Made by a program: the position numbers and the translations under genes | From: Leclercia adecarboxylata | Lineage (GTDB): Bacteria; Pseudomonadota; Gammaproteobacteria; Enterobacterales; Enterobacteriaceae | Length of the DNA: 64,000 nucleotides | Assembly (NCBI GenBank): GCA_901472455.1 | Contig: LR590464.1 | Location: 1,612,001 to 1,676,000 of the forward strand | Reading direction: 5' to 3' | Shown: positions 1 through 12,310 of the stretch, piece after piece | Position numbering within the stretch: position 1 is the first letter of the stretch | Layout: each line of letters starts with the position of its first letter | Notes under the pieces: generated by a model | What the model was told of the DNA's origin: nothing | The model's database searches: none | Seen by the model: only the letters and a program-made list of their open reading frames with translations

Positions 1-75
1 ACATTCTGCATAGCGCGATTTACACAACAGGAATAGACTGACTCGTTATTCGACAAACGATGCAAAAGGTTTTCT

Positions 76-2687
76 ATGACACAACAGCCTCAAGCCAAAT
101 ACCGCCACGACTACCGTGCGCCGGATTACCTGATTAGCGATATCGATCTGACTTTTGACCTGGATGCCACTAAAACCGTTGTCACGGCGGTAAGCCAGGT
201 GACACGCCATAACGCCACGGCAGTGCCGCTGCGTCTTGATGGCGAAGATCTGATCCTGGTGTCGATACACGTAAACGACACCGCATGGACTGACTATAAA
301 GAAGAAAACAACCAGCTGGTGCTCGATAATCTGCCGGAGCGCTTTACATTACGCATCGTTAACGAAATCAGTCCGGCGTCCAACACCGCGCTTGAAGGGT
401 TATACCAGTCGGGCGTCGCGCTCTGTACCCAATGTGAAGCCGAAGGTTTCCGTCACATTACCTGGTATCTCGACCGCCCGGATGTGCTGGCCCGCTTCAC
501 CACGAAAATCATCGCCGATAAAGCCACCTATCCGTTCCTGCTCTCCAACGGCAACCGCGTGGGTGAGGGCGAGCTGGAAAACGGCCGTCATTGGGTGCAG
601 TGGCAGGATCCGTTCCCGAAACCGTGCTACCTGTTTGCGCTGGTGGCAGGTGATTTTGACGTCCTGCGTGACACCTTCACCACCCGTTCCGGTCGCGAAG
701 TGGCGCTGGAGCTGTTTGTCGATCGCGGCAACCTCGATCGTGCGCCATGGGCGATGACCTCCCTCATCAACTCCATGAAGTGGGACGAAGAGCGTTTCGG
801 CCTCGAATATGACCTCGACATCTACATGATCGTCGCCGTTGATTTCTTCAATATGGGCGCGATGGAGAACAAAGGCCTTAACGTCTTTAACTCCAAATAT
901 GTGCTGGCGCGTACCGATACCGCCACCGATAAAGATTACCTCGATATCGAGCGCGTTATCGGCCACGAATACTTCCATAACTGGACCGGCAACCGCGTCA
1001 CCTGCCGCGACTGGTTCCAGCTAAGCCTGAAAGAGGGCTTAACCGTCTTCCGCGATCAGGAGTTCAGCTCTGACCTCGGCTCGCGCGCAGTAAACCGCAT
1101 CAATAACGTGCGCACCATGCGCGGCCTGCAGTTTGCGGAAGATGCCAGCCCGATGGCGCACCCGATCCGCCCGGATAAAGTGATCGAGATGAACAACTTC
1201 TACACCCTGACGGTTTATGAAAAGGGTTCTGAAATCATCCGCATGATCCACACCCTGCTGGGTGAAGCGAATTTCCAGAAAGGGATGCAGCTCTATTTCG
1301 AGCGCCACGACGGCAGCGCTGCCACCTGCGACGATTTCGTACAGGCGATGGAAGATGCCTCTAATGTCGATCTGTCCATTTCCGCCGCTGGTACAGCCAG
1401 GCCGGTACGCCGATTGTGACCGTCAAAGACGACTACAACCCGGAAACCGAGCAGTACACCCTGACCATCAGCCAGCGCACACCGCCGACGGCTGAGCAGG
1501 AAGAGAAGCACCCGCTGCATATTCCGTTCGCCATCGAGCTGTATGACAACGAAGGCAAGGTGATCCCGCTGCAAAAAGGCGGTCATCCGGTACATAACGT
1601 GCTGAACGTGACTCAGGCCGAGCAGACCTTCGTGTTTGATAACGTCTACTTCCAGCCGGTGCCTGCGCTGCTGTGCGAATTCTCCGCGCCGGTCAAGCTG
1701 GAGTACAAGTGGAGCGATCAGCAGCTGACCTTCCTGATGCGTCACGCGCGCAATGACTTCTCCCGCTGGGATGCTGCGCAGAGTCTGCTGGCAACCTACA
1801 TCAAGCTCAACGTGAACCGTCATCAGCAGGGCCAGCCGCTGTCTCTGCCCGTCCACGTTGCGGATGCGTTCCGCGCGATCCTGCTGGATGAGAAGATCGA
1901 CCCGGCGTTGGCGGCTGAAATTCTGACCCTGCCGTCTGCAACGGAAATCGCCGAGCTGTTTGAGATTATCGACCCGATTGCGATTGTGGCCGTGCGTGAA
2001 GCCCTGACCCGTACTCTGGCGACCGAGTTGGCGGATGAGTTCCTCGCCATTTACAACCTCCACAAGCTGGATGCGTACCGCGTTGAGCATGCCGATATCG
2101 GCAAGCGCGCGCTGCGTAATACCTGCCTGCGCTATCTGGCGTTTGGCGAGACGACGCTCGCCAACGAGTTGGTCAGCCAGCAGTACCATACGGCCGACAA
2201 CATGACCGATGCCCTGGCCGCGCTGGCCGCCAGCGTAGCCGCAGAGCTGCCGTGCCGTGATGCCCTGATGCAGGCGTATGACGACAAATGGCATCAGGAT
2301 GGTCTGGTGATGGACAAGTGGTTTATTCTGCAATCCACCAGCCCGGCAGCCGACGTGGTAAACAAAGTGCGCAGCCTGCTCAACCACCGCTCATTCACCC
2401 TGAGCAACCCGAACCGCGTCCGTTCCCTGATTGGCGCCTTCGCCAGCAGCAACCCAGCCGCTTTCCATGCGGAAGATGGCAGCGGCTACCAGTTTATGGT
2501 GGAGATGCTGACAGAGCTTAACAGCCGTAACCCGCAGGTGGCGTCGCGTCTGATTGAGCCGCTGATCCGTCTGAAACGCTACGATGAGCAACGTCAGGCG
2601 AAGATGCGTGCTGCACTGGAGCAGCTGAAAGGACTGGAGAATCTGTCCGGGGATCTGTACGAGAAGATCAGTAAAGCGCTGGCCTGA
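76..2687 (+). CDS. pepN: Aminopeptidase N (frameshifted in this sequence)
   Basis: Broad-specificity zinc aminopeptidase of the M1 family, acting in the cytosol on peptides. The N-terminal frame carries the GAMEN substrate-binding motif (about residue 261), the zinc motif HEYFH (about 297-301) and the downstream KEGL glutamate. The C-terminal frame (1416-2687) carries the rest of the helical domain and ends in KALA. The two frames belong to one 870-residue protein. At 1375-1377 the sequence reads TCC where the family needs TCCC to encode DLSHFRRWY, so one C is missing. Repairing it gives 870 codons plus stop, the E. coli length. This is probably a sequence error rather than a true pseudogene. 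The gene is convergent with ssuB and shares a terminator with it. Confidence 0.96.
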
Positions 2688-2716
2688 CAGTAAACGTCCG
2701 GCGGTAAGCTAAAAGC

Positions 2717-2743
2717 AAAACGGCAACCTCGGTTGCCGTTTTT
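2717..2743. terminator. Bidirectional terminator between pepN and ssuB
   Basis: An A-run, an 8-bp perfect stem (CGGCAACC / GGTTGCCG) with a two-base loop, and a T-run follow the pepN stop. The A and T tracts on both sides let it work for pepN and for the convergent ssu operon. Confidence 0.85.
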
Positions 2744-2776
2744 AATCTCTGCACGTTATCCGTGTGGATAAGCGCA

Positions 2777-3547
2777 TCAGGCATTGGCCGTCGCTAAATG
2801 ACGCTCCGTCACCCCACGCGCCATCACCCGCTCCAACACCTCCGCTTCCAGCTCCGCAAGCCGCGCTGAACCTATCCGGCGAGGGCGTGGAAGGTCCACC
2901 GTCAGATCCAGCCCTATCCTGCCATCCTCAATCAGCAGTACCCGGTCGGCCATGGCTACGGCTTCGCTCACATCGTGAGTGACCAGCAGCACCGTAAAGC
3001 CATGCTCCTGCCATAACGAGACGATAAGATCCTGCATCTCGATCCGCGTCAGCGCATCCAGCGCCCCCAGCGGTTCATCCAGCAGCAACAGCCCCGGGCG
3101 ATGGATCAGCGCTCTGGCCAGCGCCACGCGCTGTTTTTGCCCACCGGAAAGGGCAGCAGGCCACTCACTTGCGCGATTGTCCAGCCCGACGGCGGCCAGG
3201 GCCTGCAACGCCTGCGCTTTCCAGTTACCCTTCAGCCCCAGCCCGACGTTATCTATCACCGTTTTCCACGGCAACAGACGCGCGTCCTGAAACATCATGC
3301 GGGTATCTTCCTGGATCTCTGCCAGCGGGGTGTTCCCGGCCAGCAGTTCACCGCCGTCTGGCGCTTCCAGCCCGGCCAGCAGGCGCAGCAGGGTGCTTTT
3401 ACCGCCACCGCTGCGGCCCACGACCGCCACGAATTGCCCGGCCGGGATATGCAGTTCCAGCTCGTTCAGAATGGTGTTTTCGCCGTAGCGTTTGGTGACG
3501 CCGTTGAGCAGCAGCGGCGTACCCTGGTTTAAGCGAGCCGTATTCAT
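2777..3547 (-). CDS. ssuB: Aliphatic sulfonate ABC transporter ATPase SsuB
   Basis: ATP-hydrolysing subunit of the SsuABC importer that brings alkanesulfonates in from the periplasm. Visible motifs are Walker [10 protein letters not shown] (about residue 44), signature LSGGQKQR (about 134), Walker B LLLLDEP and the H-loop THD. At 256 residues it matches the family. It is the last gene of the ssuEADCB operon. Its ATG overlaps the ssuC stop (ATGA), which suggests translational coupling. The frame is intact. Confidence 0.96.
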   Translation of the reverse strand: MNTARLNQGTPLLLNGVTKRYGENTILNELELHIPAGQFVAVVGRSGGGKSTLLRLLAGLEAPDGGELLAGNTPLAEIQEDTRMMFQDARLLPWKTVIDNVGLGLKGNWKAQALQALAAVGLDNRASEWPAALSGGQKQRVALARALIHRPGLLLLDEPLGALDALTRIEMQDLIVSLWQEHGFTVLLVTHDVSEAVAMADRVLLIEDGRIGLDLTVDLPRPRRIGSARLAELEAEVLERVMARGVTERHLATANA

Positions 3548-4334
3548 GCGTGTGCCTCCTTAATCGCGTAGGCCGGATTCCAGCGCAGCCAGCGGCGTTC
3601 AAGCCACTGGGCGCTCACATCCGCCAGTTTGCCGAGCAGGGCGTAAAGAACAATGGCGACACCACCACGTCGGTCTGCAGGAATTCGCGGGCGTTCATTG
3701 CCAGGTAACCAATACCGGAGTTAGCGGAGATGGTTTCCGCCACGATCAGCGTGAGCCACATCAGGCCGAGGGCGAAGCGCACGCCAACCATGATCGAGGG
3801 CAGGGCGCCCGGCAGGATGACATGGATAAACAGAGCCAAGCCGGACAAACCGTAGCTGCGCGCCATTTCCACCAGCCCGCGGTCGATATTACGAATGCCG
3901 TGCCAGGTGTTGATGTAGATCGGGAACAGGGTGCCGAGGGCGACGAGGAAAATTTTCGCCGACTCATCGATACCAAACCACAGGATCACCAGCGGGATCA
4001 GCGCCAGATGCGGCACGTTGCGCAGCATCTGGATGGAAGTATCCAGCAGACGCTCGCCCCAGCGGGACAGGCCGCTGATCAGACCCAGCGTCAGGCCAAT
4101 CGATCCACCGATTGAAAAACCAATGACCGCGCGCCAGGAGCTGATCGCCAGATGCTGCCACAGCTCACCGCTGGCACTCAGCGACCAGAACGCCGCCACA
4201 ACGCCCTCCGGGGAGGGCAGTATGCGGCTCGACAGCCAACCCACGGAGGAGGCCAGCTGCCAGATCAGGACAATACCCACAGGGAGCAGCCAGGGCGCAA
4301 TGCGCAGCAGCCATTTTCGGGAAGGGTTAGCCAT
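3544..4334 (-). CDS. ssuC: Aliphatic sulfonate ABC transporter permease SsuC (frameshifted)
   Basis: Inner-membrane permease of the sulfonate importer. About six hydrophobic segments and the EAA-type cytoplasmic loop ([15 protein letters not shown]) that contacts SsuB are visible. The uninterrupted frame stops early after LQTDVVV because one base is missing near 3656-3662 (CGACACCACCAC where CGACCACCACCAC is expected). Adding it restores 263 residues ending at 3544, the E. coli length, and the 4-bp overlap with ssuB. A sequence error is likely. Confidence 0.93.
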
Positions 4335-4343
4335 GCGATCTCC

Positions 4344-5489
4344 TTAACTCTGGGCGACTTTACGCGGGATAAATTCATTCGCGATCGCCTCACCCTGCTG
4401 CAACAGGGGCTGCGGCTGCGGGATCTGAGGAATGGCAACATCCAGATGCGGGAACAGAAGTTCGCCCACCTTGTACGCCTCTTCCAGATGCGGATAACCG
4501 GAAAGAATAAAGCTGTCGATACCGAGTCCGGCGTATTCATTAATCCGCGCCGCGACGGTTGGGCCATCACCCACTAACGCCGTGCCCGCACCGCCGCGCA
4601 CCAGCCCCACGCCCGCCCACAGGTTCGGGCTGATCTCCAGATTCTCTCGCTTGCCGTTGTGCAGAGAGGCCATCCGGTGTTGCCCTACGGAATCGGTACG
4701 GGCCAGGGCGGCCTGGGCTTTGGCAATGGTGGCGTCGTCCAGATGGGCGATCAGGCGGTCAGCGGCCTGCCACGCCTCTTCCGTGGTTTCGCGCACAATC
4801 ACGTGCAGACGGATCCCGAAGCGCACCTGACGACCCCGGGCCGCCGCTTTGGCACGCACCTGCTCAATCTTCTCTTTAACCAGTTCCGGCGGCTCGCCCC
4901 AGGTGAGGTAGAGGTCTACCTGCTCGGCGGCCAGGTCCTGGGCGACGTCCGATGAACCGCCAAAATAGAGTGGCGGACGCGGCTGCTGGATCGGCGGGAA
5001 GAAGAGTTTCGCATCGCGAACATGAATGTGTTTGCCCTCGAAGGTCACGTTCTCACCTTCCAGCAGACGACGCCAGACGTGGGTAAATTCAGCGGAGGCT
5101 TCATAGCGCGCGGTGTGATCCAGGAAGACACCGTCTCCCGCCAACTCCTGCGGATCGCTACCGGTAACCAGGTTAAACAGCGCCCGTCCGTTCGACAGGC
5201 GATCCAGGGTCGCAGCCTGGCGTGCGGCCACCGTCGGAGAGGTCACGCTCGGACGCAGGGCCACCAGAAACTTCAGGCGTTGTGTCACCGGGATCATCGA
5301 TGCCGCCACCAGCCATGCATCTTCGCAGGAGCGGCCAGTCGGAATCAGCACCCCGGTAAAGCCAATCCGATCTGCCGCCTGGGCTATCTGCTGAAGATAA
5401 GCACGATCCACCGGGCGTGCGCCCTCGTCGGTGCCAAGATAATGACCATCACCATGGGTAGGTAAAAACCAGAACAGATTCAGACTCAT
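4344..5489 (-). CDS. ssuD: FMNH2-dependent alkanesulfonate monooxygenase SsuD
   Basis: Cleaves the C-S bond of imported alkanesulfonates with O2 and FMNH2, releasing sulfite and an aldehyde. It is a 381-residue luciferase-like TIM barrel starting [19 protein letters not shown], and is nearly identical in layout to the E. coli enzyme. SsuE, encoded in the same operon, supplies FMNH2. The start codon overlaps the ssuA stop by 4 bp and ssuC follows after 9 bp. The frame is intact. Confidence 0.97.
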   Translation of the reverse strand: MSLNLFWFLPTHGDGHYLGTDEGARPVDRAYLQQIAQAADRIGFTGVLIPTGRSCEDAWLVAASMIPVTQRLKFLVALRPSVTSPTVAARQAATLDRLSNGRALFNLVTGSDPQELAGDGVFLDHTARYEASAEFTHVWRRLLEGENVTFEGKHIHVRDAKLFFPPIQQPRPPLYFGGSSDVAQDLAAEQVDLYLTWGEPPELVKEKIEQVRAKAAARGRQVRFGIRLHVIVRETTEEAWQAADRLIAHLDDATIAKAQAALARTDSVGQHRMASLHNGKRENLEISPNLWAGVGLVRGGAGTALVGDGPTVAARINEYAGLGIDSFILSGYPHLEEAYKVGELLFPHLDVAIPQIPQPQPLLQQGEAIANEFIPRKVAQS

Positions 5490-6448
5490 GACTTATCTCC
5501 TTTTAGCGCTGTGGGGTGCCAGATACGGTCGCGAATATCAATTTTTTTCGGGACCAGGCGATTGTCGTAGAAAAGATCAGCGGTTTGCTGCTGTAACACG
5601 GCGGTATTGGCATCCACCGGTTTGATGACGGTAGGCGGGCGGTGATCCAGATAGGTGGCAATCACCGGCTCCGGGAGACCCATCGTTTTTGCCAGCAGGG
5701 CGATACTGGCCTGACGTTGACTCTGAGTCAGGGCATCCGCCTTGCTAAAGGTATTCAGGACGCCCTGAACAAATTCACCGTTTTTCTCGGCATAAGGGCG
5801 AGCGGCAAGGTAGAAGGAACCGGTCTGTTTCAGGGTTTCGCCATCTTTAAGCACCCTCACGCCACCCTGCAACAGGGCTGCGGAGTAGTAGGGATCCCAG
5901 ATGGCCCAGGCATCCACGTTGTTTTGCTGGAAGGCGGCGCGCGCATCCGCCGGTGACAGATAAACCGGCTGAATATCTTTAAACGTCAGTCCTGCCTGCT
6001 GCAGGGCGCGCAATAAAAGATTGTGTGAGCTGGAGCCTTTCTGAAAAGCGACTTTATGACCTTTAAGGTCTGCGACGGTTTTAATCGGGCTGTTTTCAGG
6101 AACCAGGATCACTTCGGCTTTCGGTTTGGGCGGCTCCACGCCAACGTAGACCAGATCTGCCCCGGCGGCCTGAGCGAAGATGGGCGGGATATCGCCGGTG
6201 CTGCCGAGATCGATACTGCCGACGTTCAACGCCTCCAGCATCTGCGGGCCTGCCGGGAACTCCACCCAGGAGAATCTGGTGTCCGGGTAGCGTTTTTCCA
6301 GCAGCTGGTGGCTTTTCGCCAGCACCATGCTGACGCTGCCTTTCTGGTAGCCGATACGCAGGCTATCCGGGGCAGACGCGGCAGCGTGCGCCAGGGCAGA
6401 AAGGGCCAGAAGCCCTGCGAGGCCGGTACGGACCAGGGATTTAAACAT
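5486..6448 (-). CDS. ssuA: Aliphatic sulfonate-binding periplasmic protein SsuA
   Basis: Periplasmic solute-binding protein that delivers alkanesulfonates to SsuBC. The chosen start (MFKSLVRTG at 6448) gives 320 residues and a standard signal peptide with a cleavage region near AHAAA. A good ribosome site (AAAGGAGTCGCCC) precedes it. The frame is open further upstream, but that extension lies inside ssuE and does not resemble the family. The start overlaps the ssuE stop by 8 bp. Confidence 0.95.
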   Translation of the reverse strand: MFKSLVRTGLAGLLALSALAHAAASAPDSLRIGYQKGSVSMVLAKSHQLLEKRYPDTRFSWVEFPAGPQMLEALNVGSIDLGSTGDIPPIFAQAAGADLVYVGVEPPKPKAEVILVPENSPIKTVADLKGHKVAFQKGSSSHNLLLRALQQAGLTFKDIQPVYLSPADARAAFQQNNVDAWAIWDPYYSAALLQGGVRVLKDGETLKQTGSFYLAARPYAEKNGEFVQGVLNTFSKADALTQSQRQASIALLAKTMGLPEPVIATYLDHRPPTVIKPVDANTAVLQQQTADLFYDNRLVPKKIDIRDRIWHPTALKGDKS

Positions 6449-7016
6449 GGGCGACTCCTTTCTGAAGACCAAAAGCAGGAACCTGGACGTCGCGGCGGTG
6501 CAACGCCTGCCAGAACGTCTCCAGCGCACTGTCGAGACGGGTCTGTAAATTCGGGGTAAAGTGCGGCTTGTGCTGGTAATCGATCACCTGCGAATCATCG
6601 GCAAACACGCCATGCAGGATCTCCTGAGCTTTCAGGGCGCTGAGGACGGGCTTCAGGGCATAATCTACCGCCAGCAGGTGGGCGACGGTGCCGCCAGTCG
6701 CCAGGGGCAGGACAATTTTGCCTTCCAGCGCGCGCTCCGGCAGCAGGTCGAGCAGGGTTTTCAGGGCACCGGAAAACGAGGCTTTATAGACCGGCGTTGC
6801 GACGATCAGCCCGTCGGCATCTTTAAGCTGCTCATTCAGGGTTTTTAGCGCCGGGCTGTCGAAACGCGCATAAAGAAGATCTTCCGGGACAAAGTTATGC
6901 AGATTCCAGTGGAACACCTCAACATCCAGCGAAGTGAGTTGCTCCCGGGCGTACTCCAGCAGCGCGCTGGAGCGGGAAGGGAATCGCGGACTGCCAGCCA
7001 ACGTAATGACGCGCAT
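6441..7016 (-). CDS. ssuE: NAD(P)H-dependent FMN reductase SsuE
   Basis: Flavodoxin-fold reductase that makes free FMNH2 for SsuD. It is 191 residues, begins [16 protein letters not shown] with the phosphate-binding loop, and is the same length as E. coli SsuE. It is the first gene of ssuEADCB, a sulfate-starvation operon controlled in E. coli by Cbl and CysB. A ribosome site (AAGGAG) sits 6 bases upstream. Confidence 0.96.
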   Translation of the reverse strand: MRVITLAGSPRFPSRSSALLEYAREQLTSLDVEVFHWNLHNFVPEDLLYARFDSPALKTLNEQLKDADGLIVATPVYKASFSGALKTLLDLLPERALEGKIVLPLATGGTVAHLLAVDYALKPVLSALKAQEILHGVFADDSQVIDYQHKPHFTPNLQTRLDSALETFWQALHRRDVQVPAFGLQKGVAHV

Positions 7017-7090
7017 AAATGCTCCTTATAACCAATTGTTTGCTTTTATCTAACATTGATAACATTTGTTGGTAGTGTGGCATTGCTGAC
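7017..7090 (-). promoter_or_regulatory. ssu operon upstream region
   Basis: AT-rich stretch directly upstream of ssuE carrying its Shine-Dalgarno. In E. coli this region binds the LysR-type activators Cbl and CysB. I place the promoter here by position and knowledge of the operon. I cannot define the boxes from sequence alone. Confidence 0.35.
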
Positions 7091-7153
7091 TTATTCCACT
7101 AAATGATTTATCTGCAGAATAAATGCCAAAAAATGAATAAAGGAGGAATGAAA

Positions 7154-7169
7154 AGTAAACGATTGCGCG
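7154..7169 (+). promoter_or_regulatory. Candidate PurR operator of pyrD
   Basis: AGTAAACGATTGCGCG resembles the purine repressor box (ACGCAAACGTTTGCGT-like) and lies about 100 bp upstream of pyrD, where E. coli pyrD carries its PurR site. The right half-site is the better match. Confidence 0.5.
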
Positions 7170-7221
7170 GCAGGGCGCTTTTTTTGCCCCCAGGTCAATT
7201 CCCTTTCCCGCTGCAATCGCA

Positions 7222-7261
7222 GATAATACGCCCCCGGTTTGCACACCGGGAATCCAGGAGA
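7222..7261 (+). promoter_or_regulatory. pyrD promoter -10 and pyrimidine-responsive leader hairpin
   Basis: A -10-like GATAAT (7222-7227) is followed by a C-rich start region and a 6-bp perfect hairpin CCCGGT-TTGCAC-ACCGGG (7233-7250) ending just before the Shine-Dalgarno CCAGGAGAG. This matches the known pyrC/pyrD mechanism, in which CTP-rich cells start transcription further upstream. The longer leader then folds and hides the ribosome site. Confidence 0.7.
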
Positions 7262-7265
7262 GTTC

Positions 7266-8276
7266 ATGTACTACCCTTCGTTCGTAAAGCCCTTTTCCAG
7301 CTCGATCCTGAGCGCGCTCATGAATTTACATTCCAGCAATTACGCCGTATTACGGGAACCCCCGCTTGAAGCGCTGGTGCGCCAGAGAGTGATGGAGAAG
7401 CCGGTCACCTGCATGGGATTAACCTTTAAAAACCCACTGGGTCTGGCAGCAGGGCTGGATAAAAACGGCGAGTGCATCGATGCACTGGGTGCGATGGGCT
7501 TTGGCTCCATTGAAATTGGCACCGTCACGCCACGTCCACAGCCGGGTAACGACAAGCCGCGCCTGTTCCGTCTGGTGGAGGCCGAAGGGCTGATCAACCG
7601 CATGGGCTTTAATAACCTCGGTGTCGATCATCTGGTCGAGAATGTGAAGAAAGCGCATTTCGATGGCGTTCTGGGCATTAATATCGGCAAAAATAAAGAC
7701 ACGCCGGTAGAGCAGGGCAAAGATGACTATCTGATTTGTATGGAAAAAGTCTACGCCTACGCCGGGTATATTGCGGTGAATATCTCTTCACCTAACACCC
7801 CAGGCCTGCGCACGCTGCAATATGGTGAAGCGCTCGACGATTTGTTAGTCGCCATCAAAAATAAGCAAAATGAACTCCAGGCGACCCACCATAAATATGT
7901 GCCGGTGGCTGTTAAAATCGCCCCGGATCTGACCGAAGAAGAGCTGGCACAGGTGGCCGACAGTTTAGTTCGCCATAATATTGATGGCGTTATTGCCACT
8001 AATACGACCCTCGACCGTTCTTTAGTGAAGGGGATGAAATATTGCGACGAAATGGGCGGCCTGAGCGGGCGTCCGGTGCAGTTAAAAAGCACTGAAATTA
8101 TTCGTCGTTTGTCAGAAGAATTGAAGGGCCGCCTGCCAATTATTGGGGTGGGGGGAATTGATTCAGTGATGGCCGCGCGCGAGAAAATGGCGGCTGGCGC
8201 TTCGCTGGTGCAGATATATTCGGGCTTTATTTTCAAAGGCCCACCGCTGATTAAAGAAATCGTTAATCATATCTAA
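7266..8276 (+). CDS. pyrD: Dihydroorotate dehydrogenase, class 2 (two compensating frameshifts)
   Basis: Membrane-associated, quinone-linked FMN enzyme that oxidises dihydroorotate to orotate in pyrimidine synthesis. The FMN-site segment [11 protein letters not shown] and the catalytic serine region [11 protein letters not shown] are visible. The start ATG at 7266 gives 336 residues, the E. coli length. The first three codons are correct, then about 30 codons read as nonsense. One C is missing at about 7275 and one extra C lies in the run at about 7360. Reading between them in the other frame gives the expected [20 protein letters not shown]. Paired errors are the simplest explanation. Confidence 0.95.
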
Positions 8277-8292
8277 TCTTTTATCATGACTC

Positions 8293-8330
8293 ACAACCAG
8301 GGCTTTATTTCCAGCTCTGGTTGTTTTATA
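8293..8330 (+). terminator. pyrD terminator
   Basis: ACAACCAG-G-GCT pairs with AGC-T-CTGGTTGT across a short T-rich loop, followed by TTTTAT. It lies 17 bp after the pyrD stop. Confidence 0.75.
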
Positions 8331-8444
8331 TTCCCGGACTGTTGCTTTATTAGACATTGTGGTCTTTGATTATTGAAGTTTAAAAAGCGAAGCGGCAATA
8401 CAGGACTTTCTTACGACAGGACGTTTTAGGAACGGGAGAGACAA

Positions 8445-8981
8445 ATGCGAATTAAACCTGACGATAACTGGCGCTGGTATTTCTGTGACGAGCACGATCG
8501 CATGATGCTCGATCTGGCCAATGGTATGTTGTTTCGTTCTCGTTTTGCCCGCAGGATGTTGACCCCGGATGCCTTTGCCGATACCGGTTTTTGCGTTGAT
8601 GATGCTGCACTCTATTTCTCTTTTGAAGAGAAGTGTCGTGACCTCGAACTGTCGAAAGAACAACGCGCCGAGCTGGTGCTCAATGCGCTGGTGGCGATCC
8701 GCTTCCTTAAACCTCAGATGCCGAAAAGCTGGCACTTTCTTGCTCACAACGAGCGCTGGTCTCCCGTCACCGGCGATGCTGCGTGCGTCAGCCTGAGTGA
8801 GAATGCAGAACAGGTGAATTTGCTGGTGGTGGAGCCGGGCGATAATGCCGCGCTCTGTTTACTGGCGCAGCCATCGGTGACCATCGCCGGGCGCACCATG
8901 CAGCTGGGCGACCCGATTAAAGTGATGAATGACCGGCTAAAACCGCAGCCGGTCTGTTTCAGCCTCGAGCAGGCTGTTTAA
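8445..8981 (+). CDS. zapC: Cell division protein ZapC
   Basis: Cytosolic FtsZ-associated protein that promotes bundling of FtsZ filaments at the division ring. It is 178 residues (E. coli 180), starting [13 protein letters not shown] and ending FSLEQAV as in the family. A ribosome site (GGGAGAG) lies upstream. It is convergent with ycbX and the two stop codons overlap (TTAA at 8978-8981). The frame is intact. Confidence 0.94.
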   Translation: MRIKPDDNWRWYFCDEHDRMMLDLANGMLFRSRFARRMLTPDAFADTGFCVDDAALYFSFEEKCRDLELSKEQRAELVLNALVAIRFLKPQMPKSWHFLAHNERWSPVTGDAACVSLSENAEQVNLLVVEPGDNAALCLLAQPSVTIAGRTMQLGDPIKVMNDRLKPQPVCFSLEQAV

Positions 8982-10088
8982 GCTTCCAGCTGTAACGCAC
9001 TTTTCGGTACGCAGCTGCAGCACAGAATCGTGCCGTCACTGGCCGATAGCCGATTTCTTCAACGCCGTTACTTCGCCTTCGACCAGGGTAATGCGACAGC
9101 ATCCGCAGATCCCCGCCCGGCAGGAATAGGGCACACGAATACCGGCCTGTTCAAGCTGTTCCAGTAATACCTGCTGATTGTTGCCACGGATCGTCTGACC
9201 CTGCCACTGAATAGTGACAGCCGTCGCGGGCTGCGTCTCTACTTCGATAGCCTCTTCCTCAGCCCCTGCGCCGTAGATCCGGCCTGGCCCTGTGAAGAGA
9301 ATTTCCACTTCGTCGCCTACGCGGATCACCCCGCTGCTGCGCGGGATCAGGTTCTGACCAAAATCGACATCGCCGTTATCCTGTGCAGTGCGAAAAGATT
9401 GCAGCGTTTTTAGCGGTTCACCGGCAGGGTGCTTTTGTCCTTTTTCCGGGCTGACGGTAGTAAAGATGCAGCGGCTGCAGGGTTTCACCACGTCAAAGAT
9501 AACCTCCCCGATGCGGATCACTTTCCAGCTATCCTCTTCCCAGGCCGTTGCGCCTGTGACCACCAGATTCGGGCGGAACTGCTCCATCTGCACGCTGGCC
9601 GGGCAGCGCTTTTGCAGGTCGCGCAAGGAGGCGTCGTTAGTGAGCAGGAACGGGAAGCCGTCGGCAAACGACAGCGGAACCGCGGCAAAATCTTTAACGC
9701 GTCGCGTCATTTCAGGCCCGACCCAGCGGAGCTGTACCGGGCGCGAAAAGAATTCGCTCAGCCAGCGGTTGATCGCGTCGGGGGCGATACGCGCGGTAAA
9801 GTGGTTGCCCCATACTTCGGTAGGCGCATCCGCAGGGGCAAAATCGCTGAAGCGAACAAGACTACTGGAACCGTCTGGTGCGGTAAGATGCAGGCCGTCC
9901 TGAACCGGGGCCGGGGTGAAACGAACCATCTGTGGGAACTGGCGTGCGGTAATAAAGGTGCCATCCGGTTCTGTGATCATAAAAGTGCGATCATACGCAA
10001 AACCGCTGACGTCTGCGAAGGCATGCGTCAGCCCAATACCGCGCATGGATTTGACCGGATGAATGAAAAGCCTGGATAACGTCGCCAC
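8978..10088 (-). CDS. ycbX: MOSC and 2Fe-2S domain protein YcbX (frameshifted near the C-terminus)
   Basis: Molybdenum-cofactor-dependent detoxification protein. In E. coli it protects against N-hydroxylated bases such as 6-hydroxylaminopurine. In order it has an N-terminal beta-barrel MOSC region, the MOSC domain with the conserved CSRC (about residue 210), and a C-terminal ferredoxin domain with [11 protein letters not shown]. The open frame ends at 9036 after KKSAIGQ. Removing one base of the GG at 9041-9042 restores [10 protein letters not shown] and a 369-residue protein, the E. coli length. As written, the last cluster-ligand cysteine is lost. This is probably an error. Confidence 0.93.
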
Positions 10089-10172
10089 GGCACCGCTCCC
10101 TCAAATGAAAATAAGCCCTCAACTTTATGACATAGCGCCTGGATTGGCTATAATGCGCAGCAATTTTCTTAG

Positions 10173-12298
<2,126 letters not shown>

Positions 12299-12310
12299 AA
12301 GGAAAAGTAA

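Noticed and set aside
1293..2387. 364-codon open frame opposite pepN
   Set aside because: It lies wholly antisense to conserved PepN codons and has no recognisable domain or ribosome site. It is an effect of G+C-rich codon use.
3101..3532. Several 60-140 codon plus-strand frames across ssuB
   Set aside because: They overlap an intact ABC ATPase on the other strand and show no family features.
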